This document shows, in pieces, positions 29,035 to 37,914 of a stretch of 64,000 nucleotides of DNA (its first letter is position 1; the number at the start of each line of letters is the position of its first letter). Under the pieces are notes generated by a model. That model saw nothing but the letters and a program-made list of their open reading frames with translations. It did not search any database and was not told the DNA's origin. This DNA comes from Bradyrhizobium sp. SZCCT0231 (GTDB lineage Bacteria > Pseudomonadota > Alphaproteobacteria > Rhizobiales > Xanthobacteraceae). The DNA lies in contig NZ_JAFCKP010000018.1 of assembly GCF_018130245.1 (NCBI RefSeq), forward strand, positions 1 through 64,000, read 5' to 3'. The position numbers and the translations under genes were made by a program.

Positions 29035-29396
29035 CTGCGCTTCGCCGAGGGCACGGGCAGGCGTTCATGACGCCGCTGGAAGCGTTGCCAGTGCAGCACG
29101 ATGCCGATCAGCAGCGCCGGCACAAAGCCGACCGCGATCAGGAAATGCGGCAGCTCCTTCGGCGAGATGAAGGCGATGGCGATGTCCGAGATCAGCCAGA
29201 GAGCTGCGAAGATCACCGCGAAATCCGTGCGCGGGCAGCGCAGATAATAGAACACGGCGGTGATGACGATGGCGGGGCCGATCGCGATGCCGATCATGAT
29301 CGCCGTCAGCTCTTTCGGCGTCAGCGCGTCGAGCACCATCGACGCCAGCAGCCAGAGTGCGGCGAACATGGCGACGATGTCGAGCGGATGTCGCAA
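29031..29396 (-). CDS. small membrane protein with internal duplication
   Basis: A 121-residue protein of four predicted membrane helices built from two similar halves. The first has [25 protein letters not shown], the second has [25 protein letters not shown] about 52 residues later; both then run through a second helix. No known family recognised. The start is a TTG at 29396 with GAGAGG 7 bases upstream. It converges on poxB with a 4-base overlap. A transport or stress role would be guesswork. Confidence 0.7.
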   Translation of the reverse strand: MRHPLDIVAMFAALWLLASMVLDALTPKELTAIMIGIAIGPAIVITAVFYYLRCPRTDFAVIFAALWLISDIAIAFISPKELPHFLIAVGFVPALLIGIVLHWQRFQRRHERLPVPSAKRS

Positions 29397-29463
29397 TCCA
29401 ATACCTCTCGCGGGGACGCGCTATCGTTCTGGCCGGAGCTGCGGCCGTCAAGTCAAAATGAGC

Positions 29464-30372
29464 TTATTCCTCGTCACTTCCCGGCTTCGGCCGCAGCATG
29501 AAATGGCCGAAGGCGGTGGCGATCGGCTTGTCCGCATCGTCCTGCCAGGCGCGCGCCTCGAAGGCGACGATGCGGCGGCCCTGCTTGACGATCGAGACGT
29601 TGGCAAAAGTATCGAGCGCGCGGCCGGAGCGCAGATAGTTGACGGTGAGCCCGATCGGCTTGGGCGGCGCGGCAGCGCCAAGCTCGCGCGCCACGCCGAC
29701 GATCGCGGTGGTCTCGAGGAAGGCGCCGGTCATGCCGCCGTGGATCGCGGGCAGGATCGGATTGCCGATGATCTTCGGCGAGAATGGCATCGTCAGCGTG
29801 CCGTCGTCGTTGATGCGAATGCCGAGGCAGCGCGCGAACGGACTGCGTGCGAACGGGCCATCCGGATCCTCGGGCGCCTCCAGCGTCGGGATGCTGCGCG
29901 CATCCATCCGGCGGTCGGCGAGCATGTTGGTGCGGTTGGCGCCGATCATGAAGCAGGCGGTCGCGGTCGCGACCGGATCGTCCTCGGAGTCCTGATAGGC
30001 GGTGGAGCGCACGAAAGCGATCGAGCGCGTGGTGCGATAGCAGACCGAATGCGCCTTGATGTCGAGACCGGGCGTCGCCGGCTTCTGGTAGTCGATACGC
30101 AGATCGAGGGTTGCGATCGCGCGCGTGCCGTCGAGCGCAAGTTGCACCGCCATGCCGCAGCTCTCGTCCAGCATCGCGGTGACGACGCCGCCATGCAGAA
30201 CGCCGGTCTCGGTGTCGCCGACGAAGACGGGACGGTAGGGCAGGCTGGACCAGGCCTCAGCTGGTGCGAAGCGGTCGAGCTGGAGCCCGCTGATATGGCC
30301 GTAATCGGAGCGGCGCCCCTTGATGGCCTCGGCGAGTTCCTCGAACGGGAGCGTGACAGGTGGAGTGGACAT
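29464..30372 (-). CDS. double-hotdog thioesterase (PaaI-like)
   Basis: A 302-residue protein made of two tandem hotdog domains, each with a PaaI-type active-site pattern: 'GVLHGGVVTAMLDESCG' in the first (about residues 56-72) and 'AIHGGMTGAFLETTA' in the second (about 205-220). The central linker carries FARCLGIRINDDG, the usual opening of a PaaI unit. Such proteins hydrolyse acyl- or aryl-CoA thioesters; two fused units mimic the normal dimer. The substrate is unknown. It stands alone, with 91 bases separating it from the small membrane protein gene upstream in coordinates. Confidence 0.85.
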   Translation of the reverse strand: MSTPPVTLPFEELAEAIKGRRSDYGHISGLQLDRFAPAEAWSSLPYRPVFVGDTETGVLHGGVVTAMLDESCGMAVQLALDGTRAIATLDLRIDYQKPATPGLDIKAHSVCYRTTRSIAFVRSTAYQDSEDDPVATATACFMIGANRTNMLADRRMDARSIPTLEAPEDPDGPFARSPFARCLGIRINDDGTLTMPFSPKIIGNPILPAIHGGMTGAFLETTAIVGVARELGAAAPPKPIGLTVNYLRSGRALDTFANVSIVKQGRRIVAFEARAWQDDADKPIATAFGHFMLRPKPGSDEE

Positions 30373-30516
30373 GACGACGTTCTAGACCAGCGCCGGGCGC
30401 CGCGCAAAACCCCGAATGGGCGTTGCTGCTCGGCCTCGGGCGGTTTGGCCTCGACACGGCGGGCCTAAGCGACGATGGTGGGGCTTCGTTCGTTCGACTA
30501 GCCGTAAGGAGTGCCC

Positions 30517-30834
30517 ATGGCCGATCCCGAAACGCCCTCGACCGCCCAGGGCCCCGTCACCATTTCGACTTCCAGCGCCGAACGGGCGCCGATCGTCTAT
30601 TTCGACGGCGCCTCCTGCTTCGGCCATCACAACGGCGCGATCCAGATCGAGCTCGCCGCGAACCTGTTGATGCCGGTCGGCGCCGCCGTCAGGGTCGACG
30701 TGGTCCAGACCGCGCATCTGCGCTGCAGTGTCGCCGCCGCCCTTGCGCTGCGCGAGGCGCTCGATAAGGCGCTCGCGATGTACAAGCAGGGCCAGCAGCA
30801 GCCGGCGGACGAGATTCCGGCAGTGAAGAACTGA
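30517..30834 (+). CDS. small conserved hypothetical protein
   Basis: A 105-residue soluble protein. A Ser/Thr/Pro-rich leader is followed by a beta-rich segment 'VYFDGASCFGHHNGAIQIELAANLL' and a final amphipathic helix. The order of strands then a helix of Leu/Ala repeats resembles DUF3467-type proteins, but I cannot assign it. The ATG at 30517 has TAAGGA upstream at normal spacing. It is flanked by the thioesterase (divergent) and amidase (convergent) and shows no operon partner. Confidence 0.6.
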   Translation: MADPETPSTAQGPVTISTSSAERAPIVYFDGASCFGHHNGAIQIELAANLLMPVGAAVRVDVVQTAHLRCSVAAALALREALDKALAMYKQGQQQPADEIPAVKN

Positions 30835-30872
30835 GGCGGTTGCGATCGCCTGTCGATGCGATCGCACACTTG

Positions 30873-32342
30873 TTAGCCCACATGCACCTTCGGCTTCCTG
30901 CCGCCGTTCCACTTGCCGTCGAGCGCGCGCTCGATCTGGGCGGCGAGTTGCAGCAGGAGGCCGTCATTGGCCTGCTTGGCGATGGCCTGGATGCCGAGCG
31001 GCAGGCCGTGGTCCTGGCTCGCCATCGGCATCGAGATCGCCGGCATGCCGCAGAGATTGGCGAGCGGCGTGAAGGCGAAGAAGCGCCACAGATTGTCGAA
31101 CCAGTCGCGCACATCGGGATTGTCGGAGATGGTGAGATATTCCTTGGTGCCGACCTTCGGCGTCGGCAGCGCCGTGATCGGCGTCAGGATGACGTCCCAC
31201 TGCTCGAAGAACGCGCCGAAGCCGCGCGAGGTCGTGTTGAACACGCCTTGCATCTTCGCGCGCTCGGCGAAGCTGGTGTGGCGCCCGGCTTCCCAGATGC
31301 GGATGTTCATGGGCTCGATCAGATCTTCCGGCGGCTTTTCCAGTCCGCGCGCAGCGAGCATGTTGGAGATCACCACCGCGAAGTTCGAGATGTAGCAGGT
31401 GGTCTGCGCCTCGAATGCGGCGGGAAGGTCGATCTCCGGCAGCGCATAGTCGACGTGATGGCCGAGGCCTTCGAGGAAGCGTCCGGCCTTTTCCAGCTCG
31501 GCGGCAATCTCGGGCGTCGCGGTGTAGTTGCCCCATGTGTGCGACAGCGCGATGCGGAGCTTTGACGGATCGCGCTTGATCATCTCGCAATAGGGCTGCG
31601 CCGTGGTCCAGAACGGCATGAACTCGCCGGGCGCAGGTCCCCTCGCGTGATCGACGAAGGCGGCGGTGTCGCGCACCGAGCGCGACTGGCAGCCCTGGAT
31701 CGAGACGAGGCCGGTGAGATCGGACATGTGCGGCGCCAGCGAGAACACGCCGCGCGAGACCTTCAGCCCGATATTGCCGTTGACGCCGGCGGGAATGCGG
31801 ATCGAGCCGCCACCGTCGGTCGCATGCGCGATCGGCACCACGCCGGCCGCGACCATCGCGGCGCTGCCGGCTGACGAGCCGCAGGTGGTGTAGTCGGTAT
31901 TCCAGGGATTGCGGGTGACGTAGACGGCGGGATTGTCGGCCGAAGAGCACACGCCGAATTCCGGCGTCGTGGTGCGTCCGATCAGGTTGAGCCCCGCCTG
32001 GCGGAATTTGCCGGTGAGGAACGTGTCGGCCGCGGCGCGATTGCCGCGCATCAACAGCGAGCCCATTTCCTGGAGCCGGCCTTTCATGGTCGGTCCCAGA
32101 TCCTTCATCAGGAAGGGCAGGCCGGCGAAGGGACCTGCGAGATTGGCGCCGTCCTTGGCGGGGTCGGCGATGACATCCTCGAACAGCTCGACCACGCCCG
32201 ACAGTGCCGGATTGACCTTGGCGACGCCGGCCGCGGCCTGCCGCGCCAATTCCTTCGGCGTCAGCTCGCCCTTGCGGACGCGCCCCGCCAGCGCGACGCC
32301 ATCGTGCTGCGCCCATTCATTCCAGCTCATCGGCAAAGTCAT
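30873..32342 (-). CDS. amidase signature family hydrolase
   Basis: A 489-residue amidase. The Ser-cisSer-Lys triad is visible: Lys in LPFLMKDLG, the first Ser in 'TTCGSSAGSAAMVAAGVVPIA', and the nucleophilic Ser in TDGGGSIRIPAG. Length fits stand-alone amidases. I chose ATG 32342, preceded by AAGGGG at 11 bases; ATG 32330 is also in frame. The gene lies 127 bases downstream of the ring-opening amidohydrolase on the same strand. In s-triazine breakdown a signature amidase (AtzE) acts after the ring-opening enzyme (AtzD). The same order here makes a biuret-type or ureido substrate possible, but generic amide or nitrile-derived substrates remain open. Confidence 0.82.
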   Translation of the reverse strand: MTLPMSWNEWAQHDGVALAGRVRKGELTPKELARQAAAGVAKVNPALSGVVELFEDVIADPAKDGANLAGPFAGLPFLMKDLGPTMKGRLQEMGSLLMRGNRAAADTFLTGKFRQAGLNLIGRTTTPEFGVCSSADNPAVYVTRNPWNTDYTTCGSSAGSAAMVAAGVVPIAHATDGGGSIRIPAGVNGNIGLKVSRGVFSLAPHMSDLTGLVSIQGCQSRSVRDTAAFVDHARGPAPGEFMPFWTTAQPYCEMIKRDPSKLRIALSHTWGNYTATPEIAAELEKAGRFLEGLGHHVDYALPEIDLPAAFEAQTTCYISNFAVVISNMLAARGLEKPPEDLIEPMNIRIWEAGRHTSFAERAKMQGVFNTTSRGFGAFFEQWDVILTPITALPTPKVGTKEYLTISDNPDVRDWFDNLWRFFAFTPLANLCGMPAISMPMASQDHGLPLGIQAIAKQANDGLLLQLAAQIERALDGKWNGGRKPKVHVG

Positions 32343-32469
32343 GACGTCAAAATCCCCTTGGGTAGCGTTGCCACCTTTTTCGCAATGGCCCGCGTGAATC
32401 AACCGAGCCGGCGCGAGGGGCAGGGTTGCGCCGGGCGGAGAGGTCGGTCGAGCCGGGATGCCGGCTCTA

Positions 32470-33579
32470 TCAATCCGACAGTCGCGCGATCGCCGCAACC
32501 GGGCCGCCGCCGGCCGGCCCCTGATGCTCGGCGCCGCCGGACACGTAGACCGCGCCGGTGCCGGCAAGGCCAGCGATCAGGCCGCCGACCGCTGCGCGGG
32601 CGTGGCGTGTCGAGCTGATGTCGGTGTCTTCGAGCATGGTGTGGCGGAAGCCGCGCACGCTGCCGTCAGGCGAGGCCTCCGCCTTGGCGAAGATGTTGAC
32701 GAGCTCGCGGCCCGCGATGCTCTGCGGAGCCACGCCCAGCCCGACGCTGTTCAACGCCGATACCACCGCCGGGGCGTCGATGGCATCCTCCATCACGGCA
32801 TGCCCGATCGCGAACTCGCTTGCTGACGACGCCGAATTGCCGAGCACGATGACGACGTTGTGCATCAGCTCGATCCCCGACGAGGTCGAGGCCACCTTGG
32901 AGAACAGATCGTAGCGCCGCAGCACGTCGTCGTCGCGGACATCGGAGCCGATCTCGCCGAGCGCGACTGCAACGCCCAGCGCGGACGCGCCGCGCGAATA
33001 GGCCATCGAGCTGTAGGCGTTTGTCGTCGCCGTCTTGTTGCCGCGCGCGTTTGCGGCCGCGACACGCTCGCTGGTCAGCAGCGGGCACTTGATCTGCACG
33101 AAATGGACGTCCGCCGGATCAGTGATGTCGGCATCCGCCATCGCGGCTTTCACGGCCTTGGCCGTCTCCGTGATCTGTGCGGAGCGCCCAAGCTCTTCGG
33201 GCAGGAAGTCCCGTGTCTGCGCCATGCCGATGCTCAGCCGCTTGCCGGACAGGCCCGCCGGGCGCTCGGCCTCGCTGCGCGTGAACACCGTAAGATGCGG
33301 GCTGAGCACGCCCTCGGTGCCGCCTGACATCACGAAGGCGATGCGCTGCTCGACGGCTTCTGGCGACAGGCTGAGCCTGGGCGCCAGCGCCGTGCACAGC
33401 GCGGCCACCGCGTACTCCCGGGTAAAATCGTTGACGCCGCCATTGCCTTCGGTCTTGCCGAGAATGGCGAGGATCGATTTGGGATCGATCGCGCCGGAGC
33501 CGATCATGGCCATGAGGCCGGAGACGTCGCCGGGGCCGGCGGTGGCGACCTTGAAGACGCCGACCGATGTTGTACGCAT
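32470..33579 (-). CDS. cyanuric acid hydrolase/barbiturase-type ring-opening amidohydrolase
   Basis: A 369-residue member of the rare AtzD/barbiturase family, which hydrolyses a cyclic amide bond of cyanuric acid or barbiturate. The three repeated units each give a Lys/Ser pair: GKTEGNGGVND with FVMSGGTEGVLSPH; FVQIKCPLLT with YSRGASALG; and FAKAEASPDG with YVSGGAEHQGPAGGG. The late 'RHTMLEDTDISSTRHARA' is also family-specific. The ATG at 33579 has GAGGA upstream. Similarity to AtzD looks strong along the whole length, so cyanuric acid is favoured over barbiturate, but the two cannot be told apart reliably by eye. The amidase gene follows. Confidence 0.88.
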   Translation of the reverse strand: MRTTSVGVFKVATAGPGDVSGLMAMIGSGAIDPKSILAILGKTEGNGGVNDFTREYAVAALCTALAPRLSLSPEAVEQRIAFVMSGGTEGVLSPHLTVFTRSEAERPAGLSGKRLSIGMAQTRDFLPEELGRSAQITETAKAVKAAMADADITDPADVHFVQIKCPLLTSERVAAANARGNKTATTNAYSSMAYSRGASALGVAVALGEIGSDVRDDDVLRRYDLFSKVASTSSGIELMHNVVIVLGNSASSASEFAIGHAVMEDAIDAPAVVSALNSVGLGVAPQSIAGRELVNIFAKAEASPDGSVRGFRHTMLEDTDISSTRHARAAVGGLIAGLAGTGAVYVSGGAEHQGPAGGGPVAAIARLSD

Positions 33580-33659
33580 GATAGTCCTCGTGTGGAGTTC
33601 AGGAGTCCGGCAACTAGAACAGCCGTTGAACCGCGGCACCTGTCAAGCTGGGCGCTCTC

Positions 33660-33794
33660 GTGCCCCGGACGCAGCGCGGCGCCCGTCGGGCGATGCGCTG
33701 CAGAGCCGGGGCCCATCTCGCGGCATACGGCGCCGCCATATGGGTCCCGGCTCAGCACTGCAACGCTAAGAGCGTTGCAGTGCGTCCGGGACAC
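33660..33794. repeat. 135-base inverted-repeat element
   Basis: Ends GTGCCCCGGACGCA (33660-33673) and TGCGTCCGGGACAC (33781-33794) are near-perfect reverse complements, with inner GGGGCCCAT and ATGGGTCCCGG arms. The core ATGGGTCCCGG recurs in the elements at 44843-45014 and 63858-64000. It fills most of the 394-base gap between the divergent ring-opening hydrolase and tex. No gene is seen in this gap. Confidence 0.75.
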
Positions 33795-33973
33795 GGAAGC
33801 AGAGCGACCCCACCCAAACGAATGTGGCGAGATCGCATCGATCCAGCAAAAAATCCTCTGTCGACGGCCCTCCGCCGCACCTTGATGAATCAACCTTGGT
33901 TGGTCCATAAGCGGCCTCCCGCGGCCGGTGGTTCGCCCCCCTGCGTCGCGTGCTTTGATAGAGGAAATCTCGC

Positions 33974-36310
33974 GTGGCCAACATCAACCAGAAAATTGCG
34001 CAGGAGCTTGGGGTTCGCGCCGAGCAGGTCGAGGCGGCGGTGACGCTGCTCGACGGCGGCGCCACGGTTCCCTTCATCGCCCGCTACCGCAAGGAAGCAA
34101 CCGGTGCGCTCGACGACGCGCAATTGCGCACCCTGGAGGAGCGCCTCGTCTACCTGCGCGAGCTCGAAGACCGCCGCAAGGCCATCCTCGAATCGGTCCG
34201 CGAGCAGGGCAAGCTCGACGCCGCCCTTGAAGCCACGATCATGGCCGCCGACAGCAAGGCCCGCCTCGAAGACATCTATCTGCCGTTCAAGCCGAAGCGC
34301 CGCACCAAGGCGGAGATTGCCAAGGAAGCCGGCCTCGAGCCGCTCGCCAATCAGCTGCTGGCGGAGCCCGGCAATGATCCCAAGGTCGTGGCCGAAAGCT
34401 TCGTCAACGCCGAGAAGGGCGTTGCGGATGCCGCCGCCGCGCTCGACGGCGCCCGCGCCATCCTGGTCGAACGCTTCGACGAGGACGCCGACCTCATCGG
34501 CGCACTGCGCGAGGAGATGTGGACCAACGCGCGCATGGCTTCCAAGGTGCGCGACGGCAAGAAGACCGAGGGCGAGAAGTTCGCCGACTATTTCGATTTC
34601 TCGGAGCCGCTGACCAAGCTGCCGTCGCACCGCATCCTCGCGATGTTCCGTGGCGAGAAGGAAGAAATTCTCGACCTGCAAATTCAGCCCGAGGCCGAGG
34701 CGCCGCCGCCGGGCGTGCCCAGCGCCTATGAGCTGAAGATCATGAAGCGGTTCGGCATTGCCGACCTCAAGCGTTCCGGCGACCGCTGGCTGGTCGACAC
34801 CGTGCGCTGGGCCTGGCGCACCAAGATCCAGGTGCATCTCAACATCGACCTGCGCATGCGGCTGTGGAACTCGGCCGAGACCGAGGCCGTGCGCGTGTTC
34901 GCCTCCAATCTGCGCGACCTGCTGCTGGCCGCGCCGGCCGGCACCCGCGCCACCATGGGGCTCGATCCCGGCTACCGCACCGGCGTCAAGGTCGCGGTGA
35001 CCGACGCCACCGGCAAGGTGGTCGATACTGCCGTGATCTATCCGCACGAGCCGCAGCGGCAATGGAACGAGTCGCTCGCAACCCTCGGCCGGCTGGCGCT
35101 GAAGCATCGCGTCGAATTGATCGCGATCGGCAACGGCACTGCATCGCGCGAGACCGACAAGCTCGCGACCGAGCTGGTCAAGGGCCTCGCCGAGCTGAAG
35201 ATGAACAAGATCGTGGTGTCGGAAGCCGGTGCCTCGGTCTATTCAGCCTCGGCCTTTGCGTCGGAGGAGTTGCCCGGCCTCGACGTCACGCTGCGCGGCG
35301 CGGTCTCGATCGCGCGGCGCCTGCAGGATCCGCTCGCCGAGCTCGTCAAGATCGAGCCGAAGGCGATCGGCGTCGGCCAGTATCAGCACGACCTCGGCCA
35401 GGCCAAGCTCGCCAAATCGCTCGATGCCGTGGTCGAGGATTGCGTGAACGCCGTCGGCGTCGACCTCAACACGGCTTCGGCGCCGCTGCTCGCGCGCGTG
35501 TCGGGCGTCGGTTCCGGCCTTGCCGCGAGCATCGTGGCGCATCGCGACGCCAACGGCCCGTTCAAGTCGCGCAAGGCGCTCAAGGACGTGCCGCGGCTCG
35601 GGCCGAAGGCGTTCGAGCAGTGCGCGGGCTTTTTGCGCGTCCTCGGCGGCGAGGATCCGCTCGATGCCTCCGGCGTGCATCCCGAAGCCTATCCCGTGGT
35701 GCGCCGGATTCTCGAAGCGACCAAGAGCGACATCAAGGCGCTGATCGGCAACAGCGACGTTGTGCGCACGCTGAAGCCGAAGGATTTCGTCGACGAGACC
35801 TTCGGTCTGCCGACCGTCACCGACATCCTGCGCGAGCTCGAAAAGCCCGGCCGCGATCCGCGACCGGCGTTCAAGGCCGCCGTGTTCAAGGAGGGCGTCG
35901 AGGAGATCAAGGATCTCAAGAAGGGCATGATCCTCGAGGGGACCGTGACCAACGTCGCCGCCTTCGGTGCTTTCGTCGACATCGGCGTGCACCAGGATGG
36001 CCTCGTGCACATCTCGGCGATGTCCAAGACCTACATCAAGGATCCGCGCGAGGTGGTGAAGCCCGGCGACATCGTCAAGGTGAAGGTGCTGGACTTCGAG
36101 GTCGCCCGCAAGCGCATCTCGCTGACGCTGCGGCTCGACGACGAGGTCGGCGCCAAGAAGGACGCCCCCGGCATGCAGCGCGACAACGGCGCGCGCAATC
36201 CCGCCCGCATGACCTCGTCGGCACCGCGCAAGCAGGAGTCTTCGGGCGGTGGCGCTCTCGCCGAAGCGCTGCGCCGAGCGGCGGAGAAGAGCGGCGGCAA
36301 GCGGGTGTGA
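33974..36310 (+). CDS. tex: RNA-binding transcription accessory protein Tex
   Basis: A 778-residue Tex protein. N-terminal helical region begins '[42 protein letters not shown]'. The YqgF-like fold is around 325-450 ('[24 protein letters not shown]'), helix-hairpin-helix repeats around 490-560 ('[26 protein letters not shown]'), and the C-terminal S1 domain around 640-715 ('[26 protein letters not shown]'). Tex binds nucleic acids and affects transcription and ribosome-linked processes. The start is GTG 33974 with GAGGAAA upstream. The tail after the S1 domain is a basic, Ala-rich extension. Confidence 0.95.
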   Translation: MANINQKIAQELGVRAEQVEAAVTLLDGGATVPFIARYRKEATGALDDAQLRTLEERLVYLRELEDRRKAILESVREQGKLDAALEATIMAADSKARLEDIYLPFKPKRRTKAEIAKEAGLEPLANQLLAEPGNDPKVVAESFVNAEKGVADAAAALDGARAILVERFDEDADLIGALREEMWTNARMASKVRDGKKTEGEKFADYFDFSEPLTKLPSHRILAMFRGEKEEILDLQIQPEAEAPPPGVPSAYELKIMKRFGIADLKRSGDRWLVDTVRWAWRTKIQVHLNIDLRMRLWNSAETEAVRVFASNLRDLLLAAPAGTRATMGLDPGYRTGVKVAVTDATGKVVDTAVIYPHEPQRQWNESLATLGRLALKHRVELIAIGNGTASRETDKLATELVKGLAELKMNKIVVSEAGASVYSASAFASEELPGLDVTLRGAVSIARRLQDPLAELVKIEPKAIGVGQYQHDLGQAKLAKSLDAVVEDCVNAVGVDLNTASAPLLARVSGVGSGLAASIVAHRDANGPFKSRKALKDVPRLGPKAFEQCAGFLRVLGGEDPLDASGVHPEAYPVVRRILEATKSDIKALIGNSDVVRTLKPKDFVDETFGLPTVTDILRELEKPGRDPRPAFKAAVFKEGVEEIKDLKKGMILEGTVTNVAAFGAFVDIGVHQDGLVHISAMSKTYIKDPREVVKPGDIVKVKVLDFEVARKRISLTLRLDDEVGAKKDAPGMQRDNGARNPARMTSSAPRKQESSGGGALAEALRRAAEKSGGKRV

Positions 36311-36317
36311 CTCTCAA

Positions 36318-36386
36318 CCTCTCCCCGCTCTTGGCGGGGAGAGGTCGGAATTCGCGCTGCAAGCGCGGATTCCGGGTGAGGGGCAA
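36318..36386. repeat. CTCTCCCCGC-type palindromic element after tex
   Basis: CCTCTCCCCGC (36318-36328) and GCGGGGAGAGG (36334-36344) form an 11-base perfect stem 7 bases after the tex stop, followed by a second small inverted repeat (TCGGAATTCGCGC with GCGCGGATTCCGG). The stem sequence is shared with the element at 61864-61996. It probably folds at the end of the tex transcript. The following gap to 36659 holds another repeat and the promoter of the next gene. Confidence 0.75.
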
Positions 36387-36433
36387 GTCCCCGCGCGCTG
36401 AGCTGTTCAGCGTATCCATAGCTCTCTCCACGT

Positions 36434-36520
36434 CGTCATTGCGAGCGGAGCGAAGCAATCCAGAGTCCTTCCGCGGAGGGATTCTGGATTGCTTCGTCGC
36501 AAGGGCTCCTCGCAATGACG
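36434..36520. repeat. CGTCATTGCGAG-type inverted repeat
   Basis: Arms beginning CGTCATTGCGAGCGGAGCG and ending CTCGCAATGACG, with inner AGCAATCCAGA and TCTGGATTGCT. A second copy lies at 54576-54652. The family is dispersed in many bacteria. Here it sits between tex and the Gly/His-rich gene. Confidence 0.8.
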
Positions 36521-36659
36521 AGGAGAGAGCTAAACTCCCTCTCCCTAACACCCGCGTCAGAATCTGGCGCATTTGTAAGTTGAAGGCGGCAGCCCGTTCT
36601 CCTCATCTGATCGTCCTCGTGCGGCGCGCTGACCGCCGCACTGCAAGGAGGATGTTTCG

Positions 36660-37121
36660 ATGAACAGCAGGCTTCTCAAAGGCCTCACCGCGGCGGCGGT
36701 CGCCGCGATGATGGCGCTCACTTCACCGGTGCTCGCTCGTGGCGGCGGAGGTCACGGCGGCTTCGGCGGTAGCGGCCACTTCGGCGGTGGCGGGCATTTC
36801 GGCGGTGGCGGGCATTTCGGTGGTGGCATGCACGCCGGCGGCTTCGGCGGCATGCGGGCCGGCGGCATGGGTGGCGCACGCTTCGCTCATTTCGGCGGTT
36901 CCACCGTCGGCGGGGCGCGGTTCGCGCACGCGGCGATCGGGCCGCGCTTCGGCGGCGCGGGCTGGCACGGCCACCACGGCTTCCATCGTCACCACCATTT
37001 CCGTCGTTTCGCCGTCTTCGGCGCACCCTATTTCTACGCCGGCTACAACGACGGCTGCTGGCGCAGGAGCTGGACGCCCTATGGGTGGCAATGGGTCAAT
37101 GTGTGCGGAGACTATTGGTAG
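36660..37121 (+). CDS. secreted Gly/His-rich protein
   Basis: A 153-residue exported protein. Residues 1-26 are a signal peptide ending SPVLARG. A Gly/His-rich part follows with tandem GHFGGG units (about residues 39-60, encoded by an 18-base repeat), then a His/Phe block (HGHHGFHRHHHFRRF) and a conserved C-terminal PYFYAGYNDGCWRR...WVNVC with two cysteines that probably pair. Similar small proteins recur in this bacterial group. Metal binding at the cell surface is plausible from composition only. AAGGAGG precedes the ATG. It is upstream of, and co-directional with, the two-component genes. Confidence 0.75.
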   Translation: MNSRLLKGLTAAAVAAMMALTSPVLARGGGGHGGFGGSGHFGGGGHFGGGGHFGGGMHAGGFGGMRAGGMGGARFAHFGGSTVGGARFAHAAIGPRFGGAGWHGHHGFHRHHHFRRFAVFGAPYFYAGYNDGCWRRSWTPYGWQWVNVCGDYW

Positions 37122-37221
37122 TCGCATCGCCGTACCGCACCATTGTCGCGATCGCCATCGGGCAGTTCCGCTCAGCCCCGGAACGGGATAGTCTGGTGGC
37201 GATCGTCGCGCGGAGTTTTGC

Positions 37222-37914
37222 ATGACCGGAGGTCACCGCCGCATCCTGGTCGTCGAGGACGATCCGGAAACCGCAGGCCAGCTCGTCGAGGAGCTGACTG
37301 TTTCGGGCTACGACGTCGACCTCGCAGCCAATGGCCGCGAAGCCCTGAGCCATGGCGCCGCGCGCGACTATGCCGTGATCACCATCGACCGCATGCTGCC
37401 CGATATCGACGGCATCAGCGTGATGCGTCAGCTGCGCGACGATGGCATCGCCTCACCGTTTCTGATCATCTCCGCGCTCGGCGAAGTCGACGACCGCGTG
37501 CGCGGCCTGCGCGCCGGCGGCGACGATTATCTCGTCAAGCCGTTCTCCTTCACCGAATTGCTGGCGCGGCTCGAGGCGCTCGGCCGCCGCAGCGAGACCA
37601 TCGCCAAGGAGACGCTGCTGCGCGTCGGCGATCTCGCCGTCGACCTGATCGCGCGCAGCGCCTCCCGCCGCGGCCGCAAGATCCCGCTGCTGCCGCGCGA
37701 ATTCCAGCTGCTCGAATATCTCGTCCGCAACGAGGGCCGCGTCGTCTCCCGCGCGATGCTGCTCCAGCACGTCTGGGACCTGCATTTCGATCCCTCCACC
37801 AACATCATCGACGTCTATGTCGGCCGCGTCCGCCGCAAGGTCGACGATGCCCAGGACTATCCGCTGATCCACACCATCCGCGGCATCGGATATTGCCTCC
37901 GTGCTCCTGGCTAA
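37222..37914 (+). CDS. OmpR-family response regulator
   Basis: A 230-residue two-component regulator. The receiver domain covers 1-120: acidic pocket VEDD, phospho-acceptor Asp56 in ITIDRMLP, switch Ser in LIISALGE, and Lys in YLVKPFSF. The winged-helix effector covers about 130-228 ('LPREFQLLEYLVRNEGRVVSRAMLLQHVWDLHFDPSTNIIDVYVGRVRRKV'). It overlaps its kinase gene by 14 bases, so the two are produced together. The Gly/His-rich secreted protein just upstream could be a target. Confidence 0.93.
   Translation: MTGGHRRILVVEDDPETAGQLVEELTVSGYDVDLAANGREALSHGAARDYAVITIDRMLPDIDGISVMRQLRDDGIASPFLIISALGEVDDRVRGLRAGGDDYLVKPFSFTELLARLEALGRRSETIAKETLLRVGDLAVDLIARSASRRGRKIPLLPREFQLLEYLVRNEGRVVSRAMLLQHVWDLHFDPSTNIIDVYVGRVRRKVDDAQDYPLIHTIRGIGYCLRAPG

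Noticed and set aside
36760-36850. Short direct repeats that could suggest a small repeat array
   Set aside because: They are the in-frame 18-base units of the GHFGGG segment of a Gly/His-rich secreted protein, with no spacers, so neither CRISPR nor another array.
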